This document shows positions 33,245 to 40,796 of a stretch of DNA of 64,000 nt, piece by piece. Source of the stretch: Streptomyces capitiformicae (GTDB lineage: Bacteria > Actinomycetota > Actinomycetes > Streptomycetales > Streptomycetaceae); contig NZ_CP022161.1 in the NCBI RefSeq assembly GCF_002214185.1, positions 7,261,486-7,325,485 of the forward strand. Direction: 5' to 3'. Positions within the stretch are counted from its first letter, which is position 1. Each line of letters begins with the position of its first letter. The translations under genes and the position numbers were made by a program. The notes beneath the pieces were generated by a model that was not told the origin of the DNA, ran no database searches, and saw only the letters and a list, made by a program, of their open reading frames with translations.

Positions 33245-34198
33245 TTATGCCGCGAGGGCGTGCTGGTGCCGCTGCCTGGTCTCGGTCGGGGTGAGGTAGC
33301 CGAAGGTCCTGTGCTTGCGCGGGCGACGGCGGTTGTAGAAGGTCTCGGTGAAGGAGAAGACCTCGACTCGGGTGGTGGCCCGGTGGGGCCAGATACGGGT
33401 GCCGATCTCCTCTTTGTGCAGGGCCCAGAAGCTCTCCGCGGCAGCGTTGTCGACGCATGATCCGGTGCGTCCGCAACTCTGCCGCAGTCCCAACTTCCCT
33501 GTCCGGTCCCGGAACCGGGCTGACATGTATGCACTGCCGCGATCGCTGTGGATCACGCAGCCGGGCTCCAGTCCGCCCCGGCGGTAGCCCATGTCGAGGG
33601 CGTCGACGACGAGTTCGGCGCGGTGGTGGTCGGCCATGGCATGGCCGGCGACCTCGCGGGTGGCCAGGTCCAGCCGGCGGGCGAGGCAGAGCCGGCCTTC
33701 GGCTGCGGGCAGGCAGGTGATGTCGCCGACCAGCCTGGTCCCGGGCCGCTCGGCGTGGAAGTCGCGGCCGATCAGGTCCGGGGCCGGCTTCGCCTTCGCG
33801 TCCGGCCGGGTCAGCGAACGCCCCTTGCGCCGGGTGACACCGCGGATGTCGCGCTCAGGCATCACCCGGCCGACGCGCTTGCGGTTCACCCGTCGGCCCA
33901 GGCGGCGCAGTTCGGCGTGAATGCGCGGGACACCGTAGGTGTGGCGGGAGGCGATGTGCACCATGGTGATCTCGTGCGCGAGCGCGTCGTCGGCAGCCTG
34001 CCGAGCGTGGCGGGCGGCCTCGCCTTCGCACCAGGCGTAGCAGGAGGAGCGGGCCACGTTCAGCACCCGGCACAGCAGGACGATCGGGTGGTTCGCCTTC
34101 TCCGCACGGCTCAACCGGTACAGCTCGCTCACCGGTCGTTGTCCTTCACGAAGAAGGCCGTCGCTTTTTCGGGATCTCGATCGTCTGCTGCTGTTCAC
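33245..34198 (-). CDS. IS3-family transposase OrfB
   Basis: About 290 residues of rve-type integrase-core transposase: 'HTYGVPRIHAELRRLGRRVN' and KRVGRVMPERDI of the HTH_21 region, then the catalytic core with Asp in 'RLVGDITCLP', Asp in 'VIHSDRGSAYMS' and Glu in 'SCVDNAAAESFWALHKEEIG'; C-terminal 'FYNRRRPRKHRTFGYLTPTE'. The DDE triad is complete. The true start probably lies near RPVSELYRL, produced by frameshifting from orfA, which is itself damaged. Confidence 0.8.
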   Translation of the reverse strand: MNSSRRSRSRKSDGLLREGQRPVSELYRLSRAEKANHPIVLLCRVLNVARSSCYAWCEGEAARHARQAADDALAHEITMVHIASRHTYGVPRIHAELRRLGRRVNRKRVGRVMPERDIRGVTRRKGRSLTRPDAKAKPAPDLIGRDFHAERPGTRLVGDITCLPAAEGRLCLARRLDLATREVAGHAMADHHRAELVVDALDMGYRRGGLEPGCVIHSDRGSAYMSARFRDRTGKLGLRQSCGRTGSCVDNAAAESFWALHKEEIGTRIWPHRATTRVEVFSFTETFYNRRRPRKHRTFGYLTPTETRQRHQHALAA

Positions 34199-34430
34199 GG
34201 ACTTCCTTGCGCAGCTGCTTGAGCTCCTCGCGCTCGGCGCTGGTCAGCTCATCGGACTCGCCCTCACCCCGGTCCGCCTTCGCCCGGCGGTACAGCCGCG
34301 CAGGGACTCCGAGCTGATCCCGAGCTCCCGGGCGACGGCGGTCACCGTCTTGCCCGAAGAATCGACGAGCGCGATCGCGTCCCGCTTGAACTCCTCGGTG
34401 TACCGCTTCGTGTACTTGCTTCCTACCTGG
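34199..34430 (-). pseudogene. IS3-family OrfA with a frameshift
   Basis: 'KRYTEEFKRDAIALVDSSGK', 'TVTAVARELGISSESLRG' (helix-turn-helix), then a missing G near 34,297 shifts the frame before 'YRRAKADRGEGESDEL' and 'ELKQLRKEVREQQQT'. The N-terminus is incomplete at the IS110 junction. Confidence 0.65.
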
Positions 34431-35055
34431 TGCTACTTCCTCTGGAACCTCAAGATCCCAGTCTCCAGGTGTCCACGATCAAGGGGAAGCTTCAACAACC
34501 AGCTCACCGACGCCATCGGACAACTGGACGCGCGGATCGAGGAGGCGATGGCCCCCTTTCGTCCCGCCCTCGGCCTGCTCGACACCATCCCCGGGATCAA
34601 CCAGGCCACCGCCGAAGTGATCATCGCGGAAACCGGCGGTGACATGGCCCGCTTCGCCTCCGCCAAACACCTGGCGTCCTGGGCCGGGGTCTGCCCCGGC
34701 CACCACGAGTCCGCCGGCCGCACCAAAAGCACCAAGGTCCGCCCCGGCAACCCCTACCTCAAAGGCGCCCTCGGCCTGGCCGCCTTCGGCGCGGTGAGAA
34801 CCAAGGACACCTACCTGCAGGCCCGCTACAAGCCACTGACCGCCCGCCGCGGCCCGCGCAAGGCCCTCGTCGCCATCGAGCACTCGATCATCACCGCGAT
34901 CTGGCACATGCTCACCGACAACGTCGGCTATCAGGAACTCGGCGGCGCCTACTTCACCCACCGCGACCCAGAACGCGCCACCCGACGCGCCATCACCGCG
35001 CTCAACCAGCTCGGCTACACCGTCACCCTCAACCCCCTCGAAAGCGCAGCCTGAT
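34431..35055 (+). pseudogene. C-terminal half of an IS110-family transposase
   Basis: From about 34,480 the frame encodes 'LTDAIGQLDARIEEAMAPFR', then the transposase_20 domain with helix-hairpin-helix 'LLDTIPGINQATAEVIIAET', 'FASAKHLASWAGVCPGHHES' (containing the Ser-type catalytic segment) and 'GNPYLKGALGLAAFGAVRTK'. The N-terminal DEDD domain is gone. The preceding residues are out of context, being read through IS3 sequence. Confidence 0.75.
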
Positions 35056-35763
35056 CACCTCACGGCCAAACGCCCGGCGGCCACGACGACCACCGGGCAC
35101 CCAGCCCTGCCCAAACAGACCCTCACCTGGACCTATTTACGCGTCAGAGTCGTGATCGTCGCGTCCTGGTCAGCGAGAGGTCAGCCTGCGCCACAGTAGT
35201 GTCTCCGCTTGCCGGCCCTCCGCCCGCTACGCAGACGCGGTGCTGCGTTCCCGGCCCCTGCCCGGGAGGTTCGATACTCGGCCCGACAACTCGCCCGCGG
35301 CATGGGGTCCTTCTTCGAGTACTCCGACTGCGCCGAGGCGACCCGGGCGTCGCGGAACACGCGAAGGAGTGGCGTCCTTGCCGGGGCAGGATGACGGAGT
35401 ACTCAACGGGCCGGGGGTTTCGCCCAGGACACCGGTGAGCGCTGCCGCACCGAGGAAGGCCTTTTCGGCGCACCCGAGTTCGCAGGCAACGCTGCCGCGG
35501 GGCGGTTCGATCTTCCCCGGGTGGCCGCTGGTCGGCAGCCGACTTGGGATCGCCTGAGCCGGAACCGGTTTCTCGCCGAGACAGTGAACCGGTGCCCGGC
35601 CCTGTGCGCGTCCGATACCGACGGGGCGCGCGGATCACCGACCGAGGCGTCAATTCCATTTGACTGCATCACTGGTTCGGGCGCATCAGGGTGGGCTCGT
35701 GCTTAGCGGGTGCATCTCCCGAAAAGAATCATTTCGACAACACACTGCCGAAAGGACCAATTC
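35055..35763. other. Gene-poor stretch with a possible integrase fragment
   Basis: About 700 bases. One short frame (about 35,262-35,394, plus strand) reads 'RQLARGMGSFFEYSDCAEAT', which resembles the N-terminus of Streptomyces tyrosine integrases, but it is too short to be sure. No other feature seen. Confidence 0.3.
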
Positions 35764-36072
35764 ATGCGCTGCGCCCGTGTCTTCATGCTGGCCGCCACCA
35801 GTGCGCTGCTCGTGGCAAACGCCGCCACCGGCACCGCTGCCGCGGCAGAGCAGGGCGACGTGGTGGTGTTCAGTACGGAATTGACGCCGCTGACTGTTTA
35901 TCGCGATCCGCACGGGTGCCAGAAGCTTCCGCCCGACGCGCATGTGTTGACGAACCACACCGATCGTCCGGTCACCGTCTACGCCGACCCGTTCTGTCTG
36001 ACCCCCGGCGTCACCGTGCAGCCCGGATACGGCTCGCACGTGGCGCCCGGCAGCGGCAGTTTCTCCGCCTGA
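35764..36072 (+). CDS. Small secreted protein
   Basis: 102 residues with a clear signal peptide: MRCARVFMLAATSALL, hydrophobic core, and cleavage expected after 'GTAAAA'. The mature ~70 residues contain two cysteines (HGCQKL and PFCLTPG) that could form one disulfide, and read as a beta-rich domain ('VTVYADPF', 'SHVAPGSGSF'). Ribosome binding site AAAGGA. It lies 48 bases before the nucleotide-sugar dehydrogenase and may be its operon partner. I do not recognise the family. Confidence 0.7.
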   Translation: MRCARVFMLAATSALLVANAATGTAAAAEQGDVVVFSTELTPLTVYRDPHGCQKLPPDAHVLTNHTDRPVTVYADPFCLTPGVTVQPGYGSHVAPGSGSFSA

Positions 36073-36120
36073 GCCACCCCTGTTCCCGTTCCCCCCACAC
36101 ACTCAGGAGAACGTACGCAC

Positions 36121-37380
36121 ATGGCCACCGATCTCGTCGTCATCGGGCTGGGGCATGTCGGGCTGCCGCTCTCCAGATCCGCGGTCTCGGCCGGCTTGGC
36201 GACCGTGGGGTACGACGTGTCCGGCACGGTGGTGTCCGGACTCGCCGCAGGCCGCTCCCCCGTCGGCGGCGTCTTGGACGCCGAGGTCGCGGTCATGCTG
36301 GACGCGGGCTTTCATGCCACGACCGACCCAGCGGTCCTGGACGGCGCGCAGACCGTGGTGATCTGTGTGCCGACCGGACTCACACCGGAGGGCTTACCCG
36401 ACCTGTCCGCGGTCGAGGACGCAGCCCGGGTGGTCGCCGTCCGGCTGCGTCCCGGCATGCTCGTCGTCCTGGAGTCCACCAGCTATCCCGGCACCACGGA
36501 GGACGTCGTGCGGCCGCTGCTGGAGCACGGCAGCGGGCTGCGGGCGGGCGAGGACTTCCACCTGGCGTATTCGCCGCAGCGGATCGACCCCGGCAACGAG
36601 ACGTGGACCATCCGCAACACACCGAAGGTCGTGAGCGGTTGCAGCGCTCTGTGCGCCAAGTACGCCGTCGCGTTCTACTCCCGGTTCGTGGACCACCTCG
36701 TCGTCGCCCGCGGCACGCGGGAGGCGGAAATGGCCAAACTCCTGGAAAACACCTACCGGTACGTCAACATGGCCCTGGTCGACGAAGTGGCACTGTTCTG
36801 CCACGAGACCGGCATCGACATCTGGGACGTGCTGCACTGCGCCGCGTCCAAGCCGTTCGGCTTCGCACCCTTCAGGCCCGGACCCGGCGTCGGGGGACAC
36901 TGCATTCCCGTCGACCCCCGCTATCTCGCCGCGCGGGCCGAATCCCAGGGCTTCGCCTTCCGCACACTGGCAGCCGCCCACGAGGTCCTCGGCCGTATGC
37001 CGAACCATGTCGTGGACCGAGCGCTGGCCCTGCTCACCGACGTCCGGGGCCGCCCTGAGGGGGCACGGGCCCTGCTCCTCGGAATCACCTACAAAGCGGA
37101 TGTGGCCGACGTCCGGGAGACGCCGGCGCGCCCGGTGGCGGAAGGACTGCTCGCCGCCGGTGCCGAGGTGTACTACCACGACCCGTATATAGCCGAGTTC
37201 ACTGTCGGCGGCCGGTCTCTGCCGCGCGCCGAGAATCTTCGGGACGCCATGGCCCAGGCCGATGTGGCGATCCTGTTGCAGGACCACGCCTGCTACGCGA
37301 GGGATGCACTGGGCCAGGCCCGCTGTGCCCTGCTCGACACTCGCGGCAAGGCCGTGGGCGGCCGGGTCACCCTTCTCTGA
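36121..37380 (+). CDS. UDP-sugar (UDP-ManNAc/UDP-Glc type) 6-dehydrogenase
   Basis: 419-residue nucleotide-sugar dehydrogenase that oxidises C6 of a UDP-hexose to a uronate using NAD. 'VVIGLGHVGLPLSRSAVSAG' is the NAD loop, 'LVVLESTSYPGTTEDVV' the central Thr/Ser strand, 'AYSPQRIDPGN' is typical of the UDP-ManNAc branch (AxxPExxxPG variant), 'KLLENTYRYVNMALVDEVAL' the dimer helix with active-site Asn, and Cys261 in 'GPGVGGHCIPVDP' is the catalytic thiol. Codon 92 is TTA (36,394-36,396), rare in Streptomyces, implying dependence on the bldA tRNA. Likely supplies a uronate or sugar precursor for the cluster to the right. Confidence 0.87.
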   Translation: MATDLVVIGLGHVGLPLSRSAVSAGLATVGYDVSGTVVSGLAAGRSPVGGVLDAEVAVMLDAGFHATTDPAVLDGAQTVVICVPTGLTPEGLPDLSAVEDAARVVAVRLRPGMLVVLESTSYPGTTEDVVRPLLEHGSGLRAGEDFHLAYSPQRIDPGNETWTIRNTPKVVSGCSALCAKYAVAFYSRFVDHLVVARGTREAEMAKLLENTYRYVNMALVDEVALFCHETGIDIWDVLHCAASKPFGFAPFRPGPGVGGHCIPVDPRYLAARAESQGFAFRTLAAAHEVLGRMPNHVVDRALALLTDVRGRPEGARALLLGITYKADVADVRETPARPVAEGLLAAGAEVYYHDPYIAEFTVGGRSLPRAENLRDAMAQADVAILLQDHACYARDALGQARCALLDTRGKAVGGRVTLL

Positions 37381-37390
37381 TCCCCTCGCT

Positions 37391-37457
37391 CCGGCTTGAG
37401 CCGGTGCTTCCTCGCGCCGGCCTGAGCCGGCGTCTCCTCCTGCCGGCCGTCGCCGGC
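37391..37457 (+). terminator. Three consecutive GC hairpins
   Basis: CCGGCT-TG-AGCCGG (37,391), CGCCGGC-CTGA-GCCGGCG (37,415) and GCCGGC-CGTC-GCCGGC (37,442), each perfectly paired, directly after the dehydrogenase stop. Probably a compound terminator. Confidence 0.5.
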
Positions 37458-37577
37458 CCCAGAGCCCGCGCAGCGGTACTGCCCTGCGCGGTCGCGGCCC
37501 TGCCTAGGTGCCGCGGTCCGTCATCCATCCGACACCACCCGAGACCATCGGACTCCGTCCGAGACATGGAGAGACAC

Positions 37578-38111
37578 ATGAGCACCGCTGTCGCCAACGA
37601 CCGCCTGGCAAAGCGCTTCGAGAAGTGGGACACCGACGGCAACGGCGTCCTGGAGGCGAGCGACTTCCAGGGCGAGGCCGCCCGGATCGCCCAGAACCTC
37701 GGCATGAGCGCCGACTCCCCGGAAGTGCAGGAGCTCCGCAGCGCCTTCCAGGGGCTGTACGAGCACCTGGCCCAGAAGGCGGGCGTCCCGGCCGGTGGCG
37801 CCATCAGCCGGGAGCAGTTCCTCGACGCCACGGGGGAGATGCTGTTCAAGGAGGGTGAGGCGAGCTTCAACCGTGCGCTCTCTCCCATTGTGAAGGCGCT
37901 GGTCCGCCTGTGCGACGACAACCACGACGGCGAGATCGACGCCCGTGAGTTCCAGGCCTGGCTGTCCGCCGTCGGCGTGCCGGCCTCCCAGGCCGGGGAA
38001 ATCTTCCAGAAGGTGGACAGGAACGGCGACGGAAGGCTGTCCGAGGACGAACTGCTGCAAACCATCCGCGACTTCCACTTCGGCCAGCTGGAGGTCGAGC
38101 TGCTCGGCTGA
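37578..38111 (+). CDS. Calerythrin-like EF-hand calcium-binding protein
   Basis: 177 residues, the same length as calerythrin of Saccharopolyspora erythraea, and similar throughout (for example C-terminal DFHFGQLEVELLG against DFHFGRLDVELLG as I recall it). EF-hand loops: residues 18-29 (DTDGNGVLEASD), 113-124 (DDNHDGEIDARE) and 147-158 (DRNGDGRLSEDE) have all acidic ligands; the second hand is degenerate, as in the family. Cytosolic Ca2+ buffer or sensor. ATG 37578 with GGAG eight bases upstream is preferred to the ATG at 37566, which lacks one. An own transcription unit between hairpin terminators, not an obvious cluster gene. Confidence 0.92.
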   Translation: MSTAVANDRLAKRFEKWDTDGNGVLEASDFQGEAARIAQNLGMSADSPEVQELRSAFQGLYEHLAQKAGVPAGGAISREQFLDATGEMLFKEGEASFNRALSPIVKALVRLCDDNHDGEIDAREFQAWLSAVGVPASQAGEIFQKVDRNGDGRLSEDELLQTIRDFHFGQLEVELLG

Positions 38112-38132
38112 CCTGTCAGAGCGGCAGCTGTG

Positions 38133-38156
38133 ACCCGGGTGGGCGACCACCCGGGT
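38133..38156 (+). terminator. Terminator after calerythrin gene
   Basis: Perfect 10-bp stem ACCCGGGTGG-GCGA-CCACCCGGGT, 22 bases after the stop. Confidence 0.65.
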
Positions 38157-38166
38157 TCCACGGCAA

Positions 38167-38206
38167 CCGGATGGCGCCGCCCGTTCAGTGGGCCGGCGCC
38201 ATCCGG
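38167..38206. terminator. Bidirectional terminator between convergent genes
   Basis: Stem CCGGATGGCGCCG(CCC) pairs with (GGG)CCGGCGCCATCCGG, 16 base pairs with one bulged G and a 7-base loop, ten bases from the stop of the leftward operon. Confidence 0.7.
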
Positions 38207-38215
38207 GATCGCCCT

Positions 38216-38662
38216 TCAGGTACCGGGCGGCGCGGGAACCGTGCCGTGGTCCCCGGCCCGGCCCTGGACGAAGGTGACGACGGTCTCCGGCCGCAGGCCC
38301 AGTTCCCGGCCGCTGACCGGACGCGCCGCGTGGATCAGGATGTTGTAGTGGTTCGGAAGGTGGCAGGCGTCGAAGCCGAGTACCGTGCCGACCGTCGTGT
38401 CCCCGATCCGCACCAGGTCACCCCGGTCGATCACACCGGCGCACAACAGCTCGGCGAAACCCAGAAAACCCACCCGGTCGATCCGGGCGCCTGGGCGCGG
38501 GTCCCACTGGTCGGTGGTGACCAGTTCGTGCACCTCGCCCCGGCGTACGCAGCGTGCCGCGTGCTCCTCCAGCCGCATGCCGCGGTCCGTGCGGCGGTGT
38601 ACGAGGACCTTGACCAGTGATCCGCGCACCACGCGCTTCGGGCCGTCCTCCGCTGGATTCAC
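38216..38662 (-). CDS. Conserved-looking protein of unknown function, last gene of leftward cluster operon
   Basis: 148 residues, soluble, no signal or membrane segment. Visible features: a basic N-terminus ('VRGSLVKVLVHRRTDRGMRL'), 'CVRRGEVHELVTTDQWDPRP' and 'VLGFDACHLPNHYNILIHA', the last with Cys/His residues that could bind metal or form an active site, and a beta-rich pattern. I do not recognise the family with confidence. The start codon overlaps the upstream Gfo/Idh gene's stop by four bases, so it belongs to the same operon and probably the same pathway. Confidence 0.75.
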   Translation of the reverse strand: MNPAEDGPKRVVRGSLVKVLVHRRTDRGMRLEEHAARCVRRGEVHELVTTDQWDPRPGARIDRVGFLGFAELLCAGVIDRGDLVRIGDTTVGTVLGFDACHLPNHYNILIHAARPVSGRELGLRPETVVTFVQGRAGDHGTVPAPPGT

Positions 38663-39609
38663 CGGTCCGCCTCCGCTGTCGTCGCATCCAACGCGGGCCG
38701 GGCACAGCGGTAGGCCGCCTCAGCCAGTTCCAGCGCGGCCAGGCCGCCGTGCGCCCCCGGGCCGGTCGGGGCACCGGTACGGACCAGCGCGGCGAACTCG
38801 GTGAGGATCGCCTCGTACTCGTGCCACAGCGACGCCTTGAAGCCGGTGTGTCCGGCCAGCATGTCGGCGTGCAGCACCTCTCCGTCGGCCAGCTCCACCT
38901 CGATGTCCTTGCGTTCCCCCGGGTACGACCAGTCCAGCTCGACCGAGGCCGTGGTTCCCGTACGGCCACGCAGGCGGATCACCGCCTGACGGTCGACGCC
39001 GGAGCCGTCGCGGTGGATTTCGCAGCCGGTGACGGCGAGTTCACCGAGCAGCAGCCGCACCAGGTCGAGGGCGTTGGGGCCGTTGTCCGCCACACAGCCG
39101 CCGCCGCAGCGGGCCGGGTCCAGGTACCAGTCCTCGCCGCCGAGATGCTCCTCGATGCGCTCCAGATAGCGCACCCGGACGGAGCGGATCTCCCGGCCCG
39201 TCGTCCGGCGCGCCAGTGCGCGGACGGCGTCGTTGTAGCGGCGGTGGAACGCCGTCATCAGCGGGACCCCGCAGCGCAGCGCCAGCTCCACCAGCACGGA
39301 CCCCTCGGCCGCGGTCAGGGCAAGGGGCTTCTCGACGCAGACCGAGACGCCGGCGGTCAGGGCGTCCCGGCACAAGGGCAGGTGAATGTCGTTGGGCACG
39401 GCCACGACGAGGGCGTCCGGTCGTGCCCGGTCCAGCAGCGTGCGGTGGTCGCGGAAGCGTGCCGCCGGGCCGGGGAACTGCTCCAGGGCCTCGGCGCGGG
39501 CGTCGCACACGGCGGTCAGCTGCCACTCGGGCAGCCGTTCCGCGGCGGCCAGGTAGTAGGGGGAGATGGCGCCGAGACCGACGACGCCGAGCCGCAAGGG
39601 CCGGCTCAT
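38659..39609 (-). CDS. Gfo/Idh/MocA-family sugar or inositol dehydrogenase
   Basis: 316 residues. N-terminal Rossmann loop 'RLGVVGLGAISPYYLAAAER'; 'VVAVPNDIHLPLCRDAL' and the family motif EKPLALT (catalytic Lys of EKP); 'YNDAVRALARR' and 'NGPNALDLVRLLLGE' from the C-terminal substrate domain, where the usual H of DxxxH is replaced by Leu-Asp geometry (NALDLV). Would oxidise or reduce a ring hydroxyl of a sugar or cyclitol. The ATG at 39609 overlaps the previous stop. One of two such enzymes in this operon. Confidence 0.85.
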   Translation of the reverse strand: MSRPLRLGVVGLGAISPYYLAAAERLPEWQLTAVCDARAEALEQFPGPAARFRDHRTLLDRARPDALVVAVPNDIHLPLCRDALTAGVSVCVEKPLALTAAEGSVLVELALRCGVPLMTAFHRRYNDAVRALARRTTGREIRSVRVRYLERIEEHLGGEDWYLDPARCGGGCVADNGPNALDLVRLLLGELAVTGCEIHRDGSGVDRQAVIRLRGRTGTTASVELDWSYPGERKDIEVELADGEVLHADMLAGHTGFKASLWHEYEAILTEFAALVRTGAPTGPGAHGGLAALELAEAAYRCARPALDATTAEADR

Positions 39610-40733
39610 CGCGGGCTCCGAGGGCCGCCGAGGAGACCGAGGGCGGTCAGTTCCGCGTGGAGGTGCGGGGGCAGGGGGATGCCGTGGCGGCGGCGTTCGG
39701 CGGCGAGTTCCGCCTCCCGCCAGCCCGGGTAGCGCACCGGCTCGCCGCCGGGCACCGGCGGGCAGTCGACGAGCGTGCCGAACAGGGACCGGGTCGCGGC
39801 GGCCACGTCCGCGCCGGGGCGCAGCATCTCCGGGGCGATCGCGAGGAGGAAGAAGCCGATGCCGTCGTCGCTGCCGTGCGGCCGGCCGTCGCCTTCCAGC
39901 GCGGCGGGCGCGGGCCCCACGGTCGCGCCGGACACCACGGCGGCCAGCAGTTCCACGGCGATGCCGAGGCCGTAGCCCTTGTGGACGCCGGCCTCGGCCG
40001 TGCCGCCCAGCCAGCGCAGGAAGGCCTCGCCGCGGTCGAAGGCGGACGGGTCGGTCACCGGGGCGCCCGCCGCGTCCTCCAGCCAGCCGGCGGGCACCGG
40101 GGTGCCGCGGCGGGCGGCGACGCGGACCCGCCCGGTGGGTGCGACGGTGGTGCTCATGTCCAGCAGGAACGGGTGTCCGTCGAGGGCCGGCGCGGCGACG
40201 CTCAGCGGGTTGGTGCCGAGCATCGCCACCGCGCCGCCCGGGGGCCGTGCGATGCGCTGGCCACCGCAGTTGCTCGCGACCACGCCGATCATCCCAGCCT
40301 GCGCGGCGCGCACCGCGTGGAAGCCGGCGCACCCGAAGTGGGTGGCCCCGCGCACCGACACCAGCCCGACCCCGTGCCGGCCGGCCCGCGCCACGGCGTC
40401 GTCCATGGCCTCGGCCGCGGCCCACAGGCCCAGGGCGCGGTGGGCGTCGACGACCGCGCAGGCGCCCAGGTCGTTGAGGGGCTGCGGTTCGGCGTGGGGG
40501 TCGCAGCGGCCGGACTCCAGCAACGGCAGGTAGAGCCGGGTGAGGTTGAACACGCCGTGCGAGTCGAGCCCGGTCAGGTCGCCGTGACACAGCGCGTCCG
40601 CGGCGAGCCGGGCGCGGGCATCAGAAATGCCGTGGCTGGTGAAGAGGCCGGTGAGCGAGGCGTGCAGCTCCGCGTGGTCGACGAGGACGGGTGTGCGCTC
40701 GACCGCCGCTCGTGGGGCGGTGGGTGCCGTCAT
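39606..40733 (-). CDS. Ldh2-family (malate/L-lactate/ureidoglycolate) dehydrogenase
   Basis: 375-residue NAD(P)-dependent 2-oxoacid/imine reductase of the Ldh_2 fold. Signatures: 'DLTGLDSHGVFNLTRLYLPL' (active-site His in SHG), 'VGLVSVRGATHFGCAGFHAV' (catalytic His/nucleotide site), 'MLGTNPLSVAAPALDG' (NAD-binding TNP) and 'HKGYGLGIAVELLAAVVSG'. Family members reduce 2-oxoacids, diketogulonate or cyclic imines such as piperideine-carboxylate. Gap of 63 bases to the upstream M20 gene; ATGA overlap with the next. The substrate here is presumably a cluster intermediate. Confidence 0.87.
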   Translation of the reverse strand: MTAPTAPRAAVERTPVLVDHAELHASLTGLFTSHGISDARARLAADALCHGDLTGLDSHGVFNLTRLYLPLLESGRCDPHAEPQPLNDLGACAVVDAHRALGLWAAAEAMDDAVARAGRHGVGLVSVRGATHFGCAGFHAVRAAQAGMIGVVASNCGGQRIARPPGGAVAMLGTNPLSVAAPALDGHPFLLDMSTTVAPTGRVRVAARRGTPVPAGWLEDAAGAPVTDPSAFDRGEAFLRWLGGTAEAGVHKGYGLGIAVELLAAVVSGATVGPAPAALEGDGRPHGSDDGIGFFLLAIAPEMLRPGADVAAATRSLFGTLVDCPPVPGGEPVRYPGWREAELAAERRRHGIPLPPHLHAELTALGLLGGPRSPR

Positions 40734-40796
40734 ACGGGATTCCTTACGGGGCGGGCCAGTTGTCTTCGTAGGTCGTTCGGTTGGGGGTGTGGTGCG

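Larger units (their letters stand above)
33245..34430 (-). mobile_element. IS3-family insertion sequence, truncated on the right
   Basis: Contains an orfB-type transposase (33,245-34,198) and the orfA region (34,199-34,430). Its upstream end stops abruptly at an IS110-type remnant. The left terminus lies somewhere in 33,133-33,245; I could not identify terminal repeats. Confidence 0.7.

Noticed and set aside
35262..35394. Tyrosine integrase gene or attachment site
   Set aside because: Only about 40 residues resemble an integrase N-terminus, and there is no catalytic domain or tRNA. Kept only as a possibility.
38659..40590. 643-residue reading joining the Ldh2 and Gfo/Idh genes
   Set aside because: The N-terminal half is antisense-like shadow of the Ldh2 gene; the real Gfo/Idh start is ATG 39,609 with ATGA overlap.
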